Source: Spodoptera frugiperda
Taxonomy: Eukaryota; Arthropoda; Insecta; Lepidoptera; Noctuidae
NCBI RefSeq assembly: GCF_023101765.2
Contig: NC_064217.1
Coordinates: 1,240,001-1,304,000 of the forward strand
Length of the DNA stretch: 64,000 nucleotides
Reading direction: 5' to 3'
Made by a program: the position numbers and the translations under genes
In this document: positions 47,270 to 59,800 of the stretch, in pieces
Layout of the letters: each line of letters begins with the position of its first letter
How positions within the stretch are numbered: the first letter of the stretch is position 1
Notes under the pieces: model-generated
Told to the model about the DNA's origin: nothing
Database searches by the model: none
What the model saw: only the letters and a program-made list of their open reading frames with translations

Positions 47270-48025
47270 TAAATTATATTGTATTGACGTACAGTTAGAC
47301 ACTTCTTAGTGTCGTCCCTATACATTTGTTTGTTTATGAGTTTTCTACTGTTTCGGTAGCAAACGCTAAAATGGCATTTGGCTAGAGGTTCTAGTCTCAG
47401 TAAATTGCGTAGGACATTAGTCGGTCTTTGTGACACCAACAGAGAGTACAGCGTTAGTGACAAGTATATTCTACTTTACTGTCACCACAGCTTATTTCAG
47501 CTTCATATACCAAAGCAATGACTTAACAAATCCCTTTTAAATAATCCGAAACTTGAAGAGAATCAGTTACATTGAGTTGTAGATTGTTAAACGTTGGCAT
47601 TGAGCCAAACCTGACTCACCGGGACCTTGAACTGTGCTCCACTTTATTCTGTCTGGCTTTTATTTATTTACACTACTTTCGTAGGCTTTACAATCTTCTA
47701 AATCGTTTTTACTTAAGTATCTAGTATTTATTTGTTAAGGTCGAGAAAGGATTTCTAAAAGACAGACTAAGTACCACTCAGATTATGTATTGTTTGGCTA
47801 TATTGTACTTTACTTATAAAAGGATTTAATGGATTGTGATTTTGAGTGGACATTCTTCAAAAATTTGAAAATCTTTTGAAGTAAATATCTGGCATTCTTT
47901 ATAGTCTAGACTGCACTATAGATATTGCCCCTAGTGTTTACACTTTACGTGTGTTCTGTGACATAGTGTTCGATAAAGTATATTTCATTATTTCTATTAT
48001 AATGGTTTTTGTGACTTTGTGACTG
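47270..48025. other. Unassigned stretch
   Basis: AT-rich, nothing recognised. Confidence 0.4.
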
Positions 48026-48247
48026 GCCAATGTGACTCTTTCCGAGTTATATGTACTTTCTTAGATTATTTAGATACCACTGACAAACGGTGAAGGAATA
48101 CATAGTGAGACAACCTGCGCTTATAATTTGTAATTATAAACCCGCATTGAGCAAGCGTGGTGAATAATGCTCAAACCTTCTCCGTGCGAGAAGAGATCTT
48201 TGGTCAGCAGTAGCCACTAATAGGCTGTTGATGACGATGATGATGAA
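48026..48247 (+). repeat. SINE-C, 5' truncated, with GATGA tail
   Basis: Starts CCAATGTGACTCTTTCCGAG, then CCACTGACAAACGGTGAAGG, CAACCTGCGCTTATAATTTG, CCCGCATTGAGCAAGCGTGG, AATGCTCAAACCTTCTCCGT, GCGAGAAGAGATCTTTGGTC, AGCAGTAGCCACTAATAGGC and TGTTGATGACGATGATGATG. It supplies the 3' end missing from 43548-43812 and lacks the tRNA-like head present there. Confidence 0.85.
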
Positions 48248-48249
48248 AA

Positions 48250-49557
48250 TGGTTTTGTGAACAGAATAACACACCTTTTGCCTGACTACATAGAAGTCAT
48301 ATTTCAAAATCACCATACACTTTACAGTCTTTGTCTTTACTGATTTATACGTGCTTAACCTACCCAACGTTACCCTTCACCTACCACTTCAAGAACAAAC
48401 AAAACACATTCAAATGTACTCACAAAGATCACAACAAAAGATACGAAGCTTTGATTTATAAAAAATAATTCCCTAACATGTCTTCCCATTGACATAATCC
48501 CCCGTGTATGACGTCACTCATACGAGTACGGACGAGTGTAATCCGTAAATAATGATGTACTTGGAACAACGCAAATTATTTTAAAAAAAAGTTTGCATTT
48601 TTGTTCGCAGCGCGATATTATTATGATGAATATGATTATGGTTTGTTTGGATATGATTTTGTCTTGCTATGTTTGGTGATTAGTTCTGATAGTTTTTAGA
48701 TTAGGGTTTTAATGTCGTTGTAAATTCTAATCTTTCCTCCTGCTGAAATTATTTTTGTGCGCACAAAGCGAGCCGCTGCAGTAACAACGGCATGAGCGAT
48801 GGTTCTGTTGAACTTGATGATAGCTCAGCATCCAGAATTAAGTTTGTTTTACAATAGGCTATACGAAAATTATGCATAAGTTTTTAAATATGCGATCTCA
48901 ATAGTGTAATATCTAAGTAATTAATATTGTAATAGGTTTGAGTTTCTTTGTATCGTACTTTAACTCGCGCTGTAAATTTTCTTTTTTATTTTCATAAATA
49001 AATGAAATAATTCGATAAAAAATGAAGTAATGAACCTCATACCCAGTAGTAGCTCATTCTTGCTTGCCAATTTACCTCCTCATTATAATTTAAGCCTCTC
49101 CTAACTCCATACAGCCACACCCCATAAATAGAGCGAAGGTAAGAAAATTACATTTCTTAATTCACTAACAGAATGTGTAAGCAAAACTGGGTACTTTAAC
49201 TTACCCAAGTAATATGAGCGGAATCGCTGTATAAGTATTATTTATTGCGCAAACTGTGCCGGGGTAATTATTTAGGAAGCTACCTCCCTCCCATTAAGGG
49301 GGAGTTATTAGAATGGTGGTGTTTGCGAACCAATGAACCGCGCATATTTCCTTCGTTGCTATTGAATTGTTTGGTGTTAACGGCCCGTTTCCGATTGGAC
49401 GTGGGTTTAGTGTGTTCTAATTTATTTCTCTATTTATCTTTGTTTCGTAACGAGTTGTGTCCTTTCGGTATGGGTCAGTTTTGAGTGGTGGTCATTGGGA
49501 AATATTGCTTTAATTTAAGGTTATATGCTTTATTATTTCATTGTTAGCATTATATGA
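48250..49557. other. Unassigned stretch with one CRE palindrome
   Basis: A perfect TGACGTCA lies at 48509-48516. A 79-codon plus-strand frame (49245-49484) is not supported by any signal. Nothing else recognised. Confidence 0.35.
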
Positions 49558-49558
49558 T

Positions 49559-49644
49559 CCGTTGACAGTAGAAAAAATGCTGTTGAAGGGCAAATCCTCA
49601 GCTAACGCGGGTCACCGTGACCTATACGGCGATTAACGCGTTAA
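49559..49644 (+). mobile_element. MITE-TTAA, diverged third copy
   Basis: CCGTTGACAGTAGAAAAAAT, GCTGTTGAAGGGCAAATCC, TCAGCTAACGCGGGTCACCG, TGACCTATACGGCGATTAAC, GCGTTAA. The right TTAA (49641-49644) is kept and the left one is lost. It is about as long as the 91-bp copies but clearly older. Confidence 0.75.
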
Positions 49645-49668
49645 CATAACCTTTGCAGCCACACAATC

Positions 49669-49760
49669 ACATATATAAACGTGAAAGTGTGTTTGTTTGG
49701 ATGTTTGTCCGTCAATCAAGCTGAAAGTACTGAACGGATTTTGTTCAAATCCGTTCAGTA
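49669..49760 (+). mobile_element. Helitron-like 5' part with a perfect 13-bp hairpin
   Basis: CACATATATAAACGTGAAAG, GTGTTTGTTTGGATGTTTGT, CCGTCAATCAAGCTGAAAGT, ACTGAACGGATTTT match the element at 43845-44016. Then instead of the usual continuation there is an inverted copy: ACTGAACGGATTT (49729-49741), five bases, and AAATCCGTTCAGT (49747-49759). Confidence 0.65.
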
Positions 49761-50850
49761 ATTGCTGATTAGTAGCTGATTTTGGTGTTAGAATACTATT
49801 TATCTCATGGAAACTAACTAGTTTTCTTATAAAGCATACACAAAAATTAGAGATTTAACTTTAATAATTTTGTAACTAACTGACAAACAATATAGGTATG
49901 TCACACCAACAACCTGTACCTGATGATATGAAAACTATTAAAAATCCATTCTCATCTCTTATTGTGACATTTCAATAGCAAATCCATTTCCTAAATGAAT
50001 ATAACGTGACGCGTTATATTGCATTCAAACGCGTTATTCCGAAAAGTCAATATTGCGATGCGTTCCATTAACAAATGCATGTATGCCCGCGTTATCAGCG
50101 GGGACCAGTCGACGAGGCGCGGAGCGCAAATCACATAGTATGTTGATGACAGTAGGGTTAGTTATCTTTGTGTTGGAGCGTGTTTCTATAGAGGTTTTGC
50201 TAAAGATAATTTTCATTCGACTCATCTTGGTAGGTTTTCAAGACGTAATAGCTCTCCTTTTCTCAATCTTGAACAACCGGTCAGTGTAGACAGTGTGTGT
50301 ACAAAGAATTTGGAAGGGGAGAAATACATTGTATGTTCCGCAATAAGTAAAAAATGACACACCTTTTTTCTTTACAACCCTTTTTAACTTTTTTTCTGCT
50401 ATAATTCATCCAACATATCAAAAAAGTGGCAGTGACTTCTTACTACAACAGTTACATTAAAAAAAATACAAATAATAATTCCCAATTCGAAATTGTTTTA
50501 CTGTGACCCCCGGTACTACATCGCGATAGTGGCTAGTCGGGCGCCAAGTGCAATATCCGCTTTGACCGCGCGTTCCGCTAATTGATTCCGACTCTATTCA
50601 CTACAAAACATATTGCGAACGCCGTTTAAAATATTTTTGAAGTATTGCTTCGAGCAATTATTGGGTTTTATTAAAAAGTTTGTGAACAAAATAGAAATTA
50701 TAAATTGAGCTTTATTTAAAGTCAGTTAAGAAGAAATGATTTAAAAATCGGTTTTTATTTTCTAAATGAGACTTTCAAATATGTGTTTGAAAGTTTAAAT
50801 TTAAAATCATAAAAAGATAAACACCCCTTACTGTAGAGGGTGATTCTAAT
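49761..50850. other. Unassigned stretch with two CpG-bearing patches
   Basis: Patches at about 50085-50130 (GCCCGCGTTATCAGCGG, GACGAGGCGCGGAGCGC) and 50505-50580 (ATCGCGATAGTGG, GTCGGGCGCCAAG, TTGACCGCGCGTTCCGC) stand out from the AT-rich background. No gene is visible. Confidence 0.35.
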
Positions 50851-50915
50851 AAAGTCAAAGTTAACATTATTTATTTCAAATAGACCAAGAAGGCATTTAT
50901 GAACGTCAAAGTAAT
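50851..50915 (+). repeat. AAAGTCAAAGT repeat, copy 1
   Basis: AAAGTCAAAGTTAACATTAT, TTATTTCAAATAGACCAAGA, AGGCATTTATGAACGTC. The same segment occurs at 53590-53645; it is a common moth retroposon end. Class not determined. Confidence 0.65.
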
Positions 50916-52984
50916 GTATAATAATATAAAAAATATCTGTCTGTCGGTCAGTCCCCAAGTGAAACTGTTTACTAGTTTCGAAATATAAATTTCTGTAGAG
51001 ACGAACGAATAAGAAACTCCATAGGTTACTCTTTTTCTTTTTAATCAGGTTCACAATACAATTCTTGGTTACATTGTTGCGATTAAATCATCTAATACAT
51101 AATGATAATGTGAATTAAAAAATAATATATTTTTTATTCCATTGATTAAGGTAAACTAGAACGTTGTTGGTCACAAAATCACGTAATCATCTATTTTATT
51201 GTATTCCGCTACAGCTTATTTAGATGGGTCCCCTGGGCGCCTGTTCGGTTTAAGTTGTCAGCCAAAAATATATTTTACGAGACGTGGGTCCTTTTATTTT
51301 GTTTATTGACAACTTTCATGCTGATGGTAAAATGTTTATCGGTAGCTTTTGTTTTTGCGTAGCCACAATTTGTATTGTTATTTTTTTCCCTGATTTTAAA
51401 ATTATATTTATTTCACTTCAAGTGACGTAATTGTGAGGCTTGCCACTGTCTTAAATTTTTTGTTATTATTTAGCATGTTGTAGAAAAGAGATATCTGATG
51501 TAAATATATGTTTTTTAATTCAATTGCCAATTCTAGTGATTAGTGCGCTGGACACAACTTGATTTAGTCCTATATTATTTTCAAAATTAGATTCAAATGT
51601 GCTATTTTCTTGGTCCAGATTAGTCCTGGTTACTAAAAAAATGGTTTTTAACCAAAATGGTTCGCAAAGTTATACAAATTGTTATTTCTCAAAATTAATG
51701 ATATGATATGATAAAATCATAAAGATATTTGTAGTTTCAATCTTGATGAATGATTGATTTATAAAGTGATGTCGTATCTAGGTACGCGAAATCCAGGTAT
51801 TGTTCATATAAAATGAAACCTGGTGTATCGATTAACATCATGCTGTTGATAGCAATTGTTGCAGAACTCAGTTAATTTTAATAAAAGCGATGCCAACCGT
51901 GCGTCCACTGTATTAATTGCTTGGAAAAAACCAATCGGCGCGAGTGTTTAGCGCTCGTAGTCCGGGAGGCAGCAGCCGAGTGCGTGAAACATCGGCCGAG
52001 TTCCCAACAATATGTGCTCGACAAGTCTAGAAAACTGTTTTCATAACTCGTTGAGCGACGTGTATTGTGAAGGCTTGTGAACTTGTTTAGGTTGGATTTG
52101 TTGTTACACCTGAATGTTATGTTAAATATAGATTGTAAGTAAATATTTTTCTTAATGTAGGTATATAAAAATTGTGAGTCTTTCTGACAAGTTTGAATGA
52201 TAGGAAAACATTTCGTGAATTGAAATTGATTCTTGAAAAAAATACAAAATATTCTAACAGTGTGAATAACGTAGCCATATGCTTGTTAACATTTTGAAAA
52301 AGCAAAAAAATAGCAAACTATTCCTAACAACAAAGTCAAACAATAAAAATCCAATACGTAAAATCGTCCTCTAGTTTCGAACTGCAAGTTACTCAACCAT
52401 TAACACGGTGCCATAAAAAAATCGACAAACGTAACAACGGTACACCAAAGGGACATTTTTCACAGACGATGATATTTTTATATTTATTGCGCCAACTCCT
52501 GGTCTATGCGACCGTTAAAATTAATATGCCTTTGAACGTTATTGCTGGTAGCTTCACAGGCTTTTTTACGTACACAGAAAAACTAGCAATCCAGTTTCTG
52601 GTATTTTATGGGACGGAAAATTCTCAAAAGGGAAAATGCATGGGAAAGGAAAAAATGGTAATTTGATGGTGCTACGAAAAACTGATTTAAGGTTTTATTG
52701 AAATTTGCCTTTTTAAATCGTTTTTTATTGGAGGCAGTTATTGCTCTTCATGAAATTTCATTTTTATTCTTTTGTTTGACTTTTATTAAAATGCAAATTA
52801 CCTAAAAGGACTTTTACAATAAAGGGATGTATTTAAAGGAGTTCAGTAGTCATCGGTGGAAACGAAAATTACTTATTTGTTGACATAATGAAATCACTCA
52901 TAATAAAACATGAATAAATTAACTATACTAAATTGAAAAATCAATTTACTATACTTCATTATAGAATTTACAATTTATTTTCTC
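50916..52984. other. Unassigned stretch
   Basis: No gene or recurrent repeat seen. A CpG-bearing patch at about 51935-52000 (CGGCGCGAGTGTTTAGCGC, GTCCGGGAGGCAGCAGC) is unexplained. Confidence 0.35.
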
Positions 52985-53140
52985 ATTAGCTGATACCCGC
53001 GGCTTTCTTCGCATGGATTTTATGGACTTTGTAACTAAAGGAGCCTTTTTTTCTCATTAGTACATCAGCTATATTTTATGCCAATGAAAGTCCTATCAAA
53101 ATCAGTCCAGCCATTTCAGAGATAATGATATCCTAAACCT
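52985..53140 (-). mobile_element. Helitron-like repeat, reversed and decayed
   Basis: AGCTGATACCCGCGGCTTTC, TTCGCATGGATTTTATGGAC, AGTACATCAGCTATATTTTA, ATGAAAGTCCTATCAAAATC, AGTCCAGCCATTTCAGAGAT: the reverse complement of the block order at 26655-26802 and of the CGAAG-CCGCGG-type ends of this repeat group. Confidence 0.6.
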
Positions 53141-53589
53141 GTAGAAATACTTCAAAAAATGGTATAAATAAACATTAAATCATAAATATTTTTATTTACA
53201 CATACATATTTTGGTAAAAAACATGTAAGTGGTACAATATCGTATAAAGCAACTACACTGTGGAAAGTTGACCTTCGTGAATTAGCCTCCACAATGGCCT
53301 CGCCCAAAAATAACTGAACCGGAAGTTGTTACTGAAAACGTTTCCTGTTACTGCGCCTGTAAGCATTGCTTTTATTTTTGCCCCGTTTTAGATATTGGCT
53401 GTTAATATTTTTGGATGGGTGACCGTTAAACGAAGTTACTTTATATTAAAGTTTAGTTTAACTTGTTTTTTGATACTTTCATTGTAAGTTATTTTTGTTT
53501 AAGGACTCTTTTAAGGAGTTGACCTTGTTTCTAAATGGGTGAGTAATTTTAATGTTTAATAGTCATTCAGTCGTGTAGTGAGGTTAAAT

Positions 53590-53645
53590 TCAAAGTCAAA
53601 GTCAAAATTATTTATTTCAAATAGACCAGGAAGGCACTTTCAAAC
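53590..53645 (+). repeat. AAAGTCAAAGT repeat, copy 2
   Basis: TCAAAGTCAAAGTCAAAATT, ATTTATTTCAAATAGACCAG, GAAGGCACTTTCAAAC. It matches 50851-50915. The sequence beyond about 53645 diverges between the two copies. Confidence 0.65.
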
Positions 53646-55113
53646 TGCAATATGTTTGTCACGATCTCTACTCTACCCATAATATCGTGGTAAAGTAAGA
53701 TAAGTAATTTCAATTAAAGCGTATTAAAAAAAATCGCTTAATATATTGTAAATTTTATTTAAAAAGCTTTATGCACATTAATACATGGGACATAATGCCG
53801 TCGGCATTATCTGCCTGTCTGACCCTTTGATTGGTGCAGAGAAAATAACCAGCGGGCTTTTGCCTAGTAGTAATCAATTTAAAATTGGAAATAATAGGAG
53901 ACATAAATACGTGTATGATAGTCTCAGATACCTAGCATGGAGAAGTAGAGGCTTATATCACTGATTTCAGGTTCATTGTCTAGATACAACAAACATATTT
54001 ATTTACATGCCAATACTTCTTTGGATCTCTGTTTGTCAATGAGAGATTCGTGTTTGTAAAACACCCTCCATGTACCACTCAAGAAGCGTAGTTCAAGAAT
54101 ATACTTCCCTTATATAAATATACGTTTTCTTGCGTATAAATAACTTTCTATTTATATTGTTGATTTAGGATCATTGTATCATAGTGTGGTCCATATAAAA
54201 CCCTCGTTTTCACTGTAATAGAACTTTAACTCACGGTTCCCAAAATCCATATGTATGAGCCAATATATTTTTCCATCAAAACTTTACGAAAAAAAAATAC
54301 ACATACCAATAGAAATTCATCATTCACAGTTTCCAATACTAGAATCGTATAAAAAACGGCCATGGCAATATCCATTGCCTTCAGGGCAGTTACGTATTCA
54401 ACAGATATATTTACTACGCAACCAAAACAGAACCTTATCCCCCTACGAATAGAATTCAAAATCAGTTGCCTTATTTACTTTTGCAAGCCACTTCAAAATT
54501 TATGCTGGCTGAGGGAATTTAGACTTTAAGTTGATGTGTTACGGTTTATACAGTGTGATTCATTGTCACAGTGACTAGATACGAAAGGTTTGTTGACGCA
54601 ATCAACGTTGGCAGGTCACAGTACGGTCAAAGGTTCCGTTGGTATTTGCTCGGACATACATACATACATACATTCGTTACATAAAGCCTGTATGTATTGT
54701 ATATAGTTTGTTGACGCCGTTAAAGCTCGGTAGGTATTGATTAATGCCTTTGTATGTGATTGATTCTTTTTGAACCATCTGATAAAACGATTTGTGTTTA
54801 CGAATTAAGTATGTGTTTGGTTTTGTTGTTTGGAGAGACCATTTGATTTATTTTTATACGGAAATGATACTGGACTTTGATTTGTTTTGAAGATTGAGCT
54901 TGTACTTGTTTAACAGGAAAGCCACCGATTTCATGATTACAAGTCTAATACAAACTCATTTTTTATGTTGCACACAAGAATATTATTCTCATCTACACAC
55001 TCACTTTACTTTTATTTCAAGTAAAAACAACAATTTCTCATCTCTTAGCTAATTAAAAACAATTTCAAACAAAATATAAACGAACGCAGTTGCTAGAACA
55101 TATTACATTATTT
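53646..55113. other. Unassigned stretch
   Basis: No gene seen. CATAATGCCGTCGGCATTAT near 53791 is an inverted repeat (ATAATGCC / GGCATTAT). Short TACA repeats lie at 54661-54672. The two opposing frames at 54226-54459 are shadows of each other without support. Confidence 0.35.
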
Positions 55114-55200
55114 AGCGTAGCATCCGCTTTCCGTAGCACACGCCGTAGTAGGCGTAGCACGTGAGCTACGAAACTCGTAGACTTGCTACGCGCGTAGACA
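55114..55200 (+). repeat. CGTAGC-rich arm (left)
   Basis: AGCGTAGCATCCGC, CCGTAGCACACGCCGTAGTA, GGCGTAGCACGTGAGCTACG, AAACTCGTAGAC, GCTACGCGCGTAGAC: a dense cluster of CGTAGC and its complement GCTACG in an otherwise CpG-poor region. The segment GTAGGCGTAGCAC-TGAGCTACGAA recurs inverted at 55908-55960. Confidence 0.7.
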
Positions 55201-55907
55201 CCGTATCTTTAGTTTAACGTAGTTACCTGTCTGGGATGTTTTGAAGCTGTGACAATGCACTGAATAATGAGAAGCAGTATTTTTGAATTTTTGGTGATTC
55301 TACTCCCTGATCCCCAATCTGTTTTCCAAGGGTGGTGATTGAGGAAAATTACCTTTCAAGAATTAAGTTACGTGATGTAGAAATAGAATATGATTATTTT
55401 ATTTTAAGTTCGTATCTGAATCTAGTTAATGAAATTCCTGTTTTATTAAGGACTTAAGCGATTTCGGCCTGATATTAAAAATATTTTACTGAATAACAGC
55501 CCGATATTTTATTACTATCAATAAGTGGAAACGATATTACATTACTTTATTCTTTACATTTTTATAATAACTTGAGTGTTTCATTTATCAAATATCAAGG
55601 CTTAAGCCTGTGTATGTAATACAACGGATCTGAGAAACTTCCATAAATTTTGTATTGAATTTTTCATATACTAGTATTATACAAACATGATATTCGCAAA
55701 ATTGCTTCACATCGCTTGATAATATTTTTTGGCTAGGATAGCGAATCATGACTCCAAAAGACTCTAATATAACTAACATTAATGTTAAATTACGTCTAAA
55801 TATAATATTGCATGCTCAGTAAGAAAACAAACCAGTTTTAATCATATTAAACAGAATTATTGACGAAAATAAATACTTAGTACTACGAACCATTACGGTT
55901 TTATATC

Positions 55908-55960
55908 TGCTACGCCGTAGCTTCGTAGCTCAGTGCTACGCCTACGTCTGTTGCTACGCA
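55908..55960 (-). repeat. CGTAGC-rich arm (right, inverted)
   Basis: TGCTACGCCGTAGCTTCG, TAGCTCAGTGCTACGCCTAC, GTCTGTTGCTACGC. Read on the minus strand it gives GCGTAGCAACAGACGTAGG, CGTAGCACTGAGCTACGA, AGCTACGGCGTAGCA, which aligns with the left arm with a few gaps. About 700 bp of AT-rich sequence separates the arms. Confidence 0.7.
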
Positions 55961-56592
55961 GGATTATTTTCATAAGAGCATTATTTTTCTACTACTTTAT
56001 ATTTCAATACGAGCTCTTATTTGTTTGATGTTTAAGTATGTAATTCCCTTGTGTAGAGAATATACTGCGTACTCACAAATGCTGGAATTATTTACTTTTT
56101 GAAAAGATTACAATTTATTGGTAGAACGATACGGTCAAAGTGATATATGTGTTTTAATTTGATTTTTGAGACTAAATTTACATTTCTGTCTGGGTTTTGT
56201 TATCTAGACTCAGAGTTAGAAGTATTATTTTTAGGGTTTTAAGTAAATTATGTAACAAAAAGAGTTTTATTTCACTTAAATATTCATGTACATAAAACCT
56301 GCAGCATTTTTCTTGCATACTGGTAGATACTAGAGTGCTACTCTTTTTTCTTCACGCACACATGCTTACCAATATGTAGAAACTCATATTGTTGCTTTTT
56401 AATTAAGAATTAATTAAAACTGTTATAGAAAAACAGCTGTTTCTGAAAGGCTTCCTGAAAGCTTGAAAAGTATTTTCTCTTAGGAATAAATAGATCGGAT
56501 TTCGATTAGCAGGCGGCTCGCTCACAAGCTATAAATGTCTCATTTGTCAAATTTTATGGTTGACCCGCCCTGCCCGGTAATATTTTATTTTG
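55961..56592. other. Unassigned stretch
   Basis: AT-rich, nothing recognised. Confidence 0.4.
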
Positions 56593-56630
56593 CTAAGGAC
56601 TTAGATTTGGATTAGAAGTAGAATTCTTAC

Positions 56631-56838
56631 TTTGTATTTCGTTGTTGAGAAATTCAATTAGATACTTTTTCTTTAAGCGCTGTTTCACACTAGGATTTTT
56701 TATAGCGATAGCGGCTGCATCCAATCCCAAATTTTCATATTCGCACAGACGCCAAACAAAATTATCTAGCCCACACAAAACTTTTGTGTTTGACTTACAT
56801 CCTAGCATGATAGCTAATTCAAACACTTTTCCAATCAT
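56631..56838 (-). CDS. Candidate first coding exon, unknown protein
   Basis: I do not recognise the protein. On the minus strand an ATG at 56838 opens a frame of 81 codons to a stop at 56593-56595. The residues begin MIGKVFELAIMLGCKSNTKV, have LCGLDNFVWRLCEYENLGLD in the middle and a basic KNPSVKQRLKKKYLIEFLNN stretch, suggesting a helical, charged protein. A donor-like ATACAAA|GTAAGA at 56631/56630 could end a coding exon after 69 codons plus one base. Upstream a TATATAAAG (minus, 56888-56880) is followed by ACTGATAG about 24 bases on, a little close for a TATA-initiator pair. No domain was named and no second exon found; chance remains possible. Confidence 0.28.
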
Positions 56839-56879
56839 TCGGCTACGGCGCTAATACTATCAGTGCACGTATAGCTTGT

Positions 56880-56888
56880 CTTTATATA
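56880..56888 (-). promoter_or_regulatory. TATA-box-like site upstream of candidate exon
   Basis: TATATAAAG on the minus strand about 45 bases before the ATG at 56838. It is the only TATA-like site in the window placed just ahead of a protein-like frame, but such sites are common in AT-rich DNA. Confidence 0.22.
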
Positions 56889-56889
56889 A

Positions 56890-59800
56890 AAAAGCCCCCA
56901 TAACTATTATTAATTTTACTTTTAACATTATTACCTAAAAATAAAACACAAGCCAATTTCCCATATTGACTTAATAAGCATACATATCACGTTTGACGAG
57001 CAACCTGAACATTTTAAAGTGCTTATCTAAAAATGTAGGTCGAGGACCTGGCCTGTTGCCCCTGATTCCACATTATTGATGAGCCTCAGATTACTTGATG
57101 TTGAAGTCGTTCGGTGATTGATATCACCGGTCGTTAGGACCGATTTATGTATTTTTCCTGCAAGGATCAAGTCAGGTTCGTTTATGACCCATCTGATGGT
57201 AATTGCTTCCGATGGGTTAGTGTATTGGGCTAGTAAGGGTAAACTATTCGGTGCTTCGGTTTGGAAAATGTTACATCTTGTAGGGTTAAAGCTTCATATG
57301 TGGAGAAAGTTTCTAGAAAATGGAATAACTAAGTATAGTATGTGGGTTTTAAACTATTCGAGTAGATTTCATATAAGTGCCGGTGAAAATGTCATACGAA
57401 ATCTCTGTTAACACGTCCAAGCTAAAGTAAGGTTTTGTTAATTTCGTGAACAAAAAATTAAAATTCCTCAAAATGCCGACGGCTCGTGACATTTTTAGAA
57501 AATTCTATTTAAGAATTTTTGTTACTCTGACACTCACTGAGGCTTTACTCGGTGATGCAAAAACATTTTAATAAAAAGAAATGATGTATTTTTACGACGA
57601 CCGTTATTGAAAATAAATATTTGATGGATCCAGACTTATTTACAAGAACCTTTTTATCGATAAAATTGTCTATAATGTACTCATCCAATTCGAAAACACA
57701 TTAGTACACGTTCAGGTTAAACGAAAACATATTTTATTCAGTGTAATGACATATCTATCGTAATATAAAATCAATACGAACTGTCTGTGACAATCCTTTG
57801 AATGTCACTCAGAATAAATACAGTAACACGTGGATGAAAACAAAAAATCTCTCATTTAAAATACACAGGGAAGGGGGAAATAACTACAGGCCAAAAATGT
57901 TCACAAAGGGAGCTGTCAAAACCATCGAACCTTTGAAATAATGGATGTTAGATTAACTGTACTGACGAAGAGAAATGTACTTTGTGTAACTGTCATTTAT
58001 TATTTTTGTGATGTATAATTTTTTTGGCCACTTTATCTGTTTGACGCAGTCGGCTGTTTGTTCTAGTGATGTCTCATTATTGAGAGATTTGTTCGGAGTC
58101 TGTTCTGTTGTGGGTGTGTTGCTTTGATCTCCAGTAGTTGTAGGTTATTTTTTCATAGCATGTGCAAAGACGTTAAATTGTATTACTAAGTCAAGTTCTA
58201 TGGAACCTAAATTACAATTCATTGGAAAGAATGCTAATTTAGGTTGATTACACAAGAGATTAGACCTGATTCACGTAATTTCACACTGTAATGTTTGTTG
58301 ATCCCTGTAGGAGGTTTCCGTGTACATACAATTCCATTATAAATAGCAATTTTATTTAATATCCAATAACTTTGAACTCCAATTAACCAGGACTACATAC
58401 TCGACACAGAAACGAGAGTACCATTATCTCATTACCTAATACACCGAAATTAGACCGACTTTTATCAACTTATGAATTTTGATTAGATTTATTTTTCGCT
58501 CAAAGCTACGGTAGCGTGGCCTCGTCCTTATTTAATTAATTTGGCATTTAATGTAATTTATCGCGAACCCTCCCGAAGTCATGATTTTCTTGCGGAACGT
58601 GTTTTTACAAATTAAAAAGGAACCCTTTTTTTGGGATGAAATGTGTAGTATTGACATTTTCGGTAGGTTTACTCTAGTCAAATAAATCGAGATCATTCCG
58701 GAGGGGCGTTGTTGATTGCTTTAATTGCATCACTGGCAGTGTGTTCGTGTTTTAATTATTTTTGATGTACGTCTTATCATAATATTTGCTTCGCTGCGTT
58801 TGTTTGAGACCCTCTCAAATTAAGATGTGATTGTTTATTCAGTTGTTTTGCATTTTGCGTTTACCCCTTCACGTTTCACTGTATTGCTCAATTTATATTT
58901 GATTCTACACAACTGTTGTTTGTGTAGCATGTGAATATTACTGGTACACCATAGCTATGTGTGCAACATTTCTCATAAACGTCGGGTTTTTCTTAGTTAT
59001 CACCAGCGAGCCTGATGATCGCTTTGCACTTACTGTTTGTCGAATATTAACTTCAATTTTATATAACGATACCTTCAATTAAATATTATTTTCAAATTAT
59101 GAGAAACATTTATTAATAAATTACAAAGACTTTATAAAAAGACTTTATACAAAAAGCGTTTCACACTTAATTTACCGTTATCAATAACAATTAAAACATT
59201 AAACTTAACTTTGACTTTGAACACTTATATTACTTACACCGATTCTTTTGAAACACTAATTAAGCATCGGCTTTTTAATTTACACTTCGTCCATAAATTT
59301 TAAGTTACTAAGTTTAAGTAATTGGCTATATTGTTTTGAATAAAGATTGGCGCACAATATCGGCATGGCTGCGGTATGGCGTAGTTTTCCTTTAGAAAAG
59401 CCAACGGCGGGTTGTCAGCGCGTGGACCGCGTGCTTACAGCCTTTTTGTATTGACGTTATGAAATATACATACATTTATAACCTCATGCCTGTCTTCCAC
59501 GGAGTTAGGCAGATACTATGGAACGCGAACTGCTACGGTTCTTACATACTTTTTCCGCTTCATCAACAGTCATCAGTGTTTTCATAAATGCTCGTCTGTT
59601 AAGGGTACTTTGAAATATATCATGCTTCATAAGATTTAATGTTCAAATTTTAATGATAGGTATGTCTGGGTTGGAGCGGTGCGATACAGTTACTGCCATA
59701 TTGACGTTAGTTGTCTAACTAATAATGAAACTTTTTATTCCCCTTTTTAGTTTTAAAATGTTTCATCTAGTCTACGTGTTGCGCTAACGGCTCGTTGAAC

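Noticed and set aside
57118..57411. 97-codon plus-strand frame
   Set aside because: No splice sites, promoter or family resemblance.
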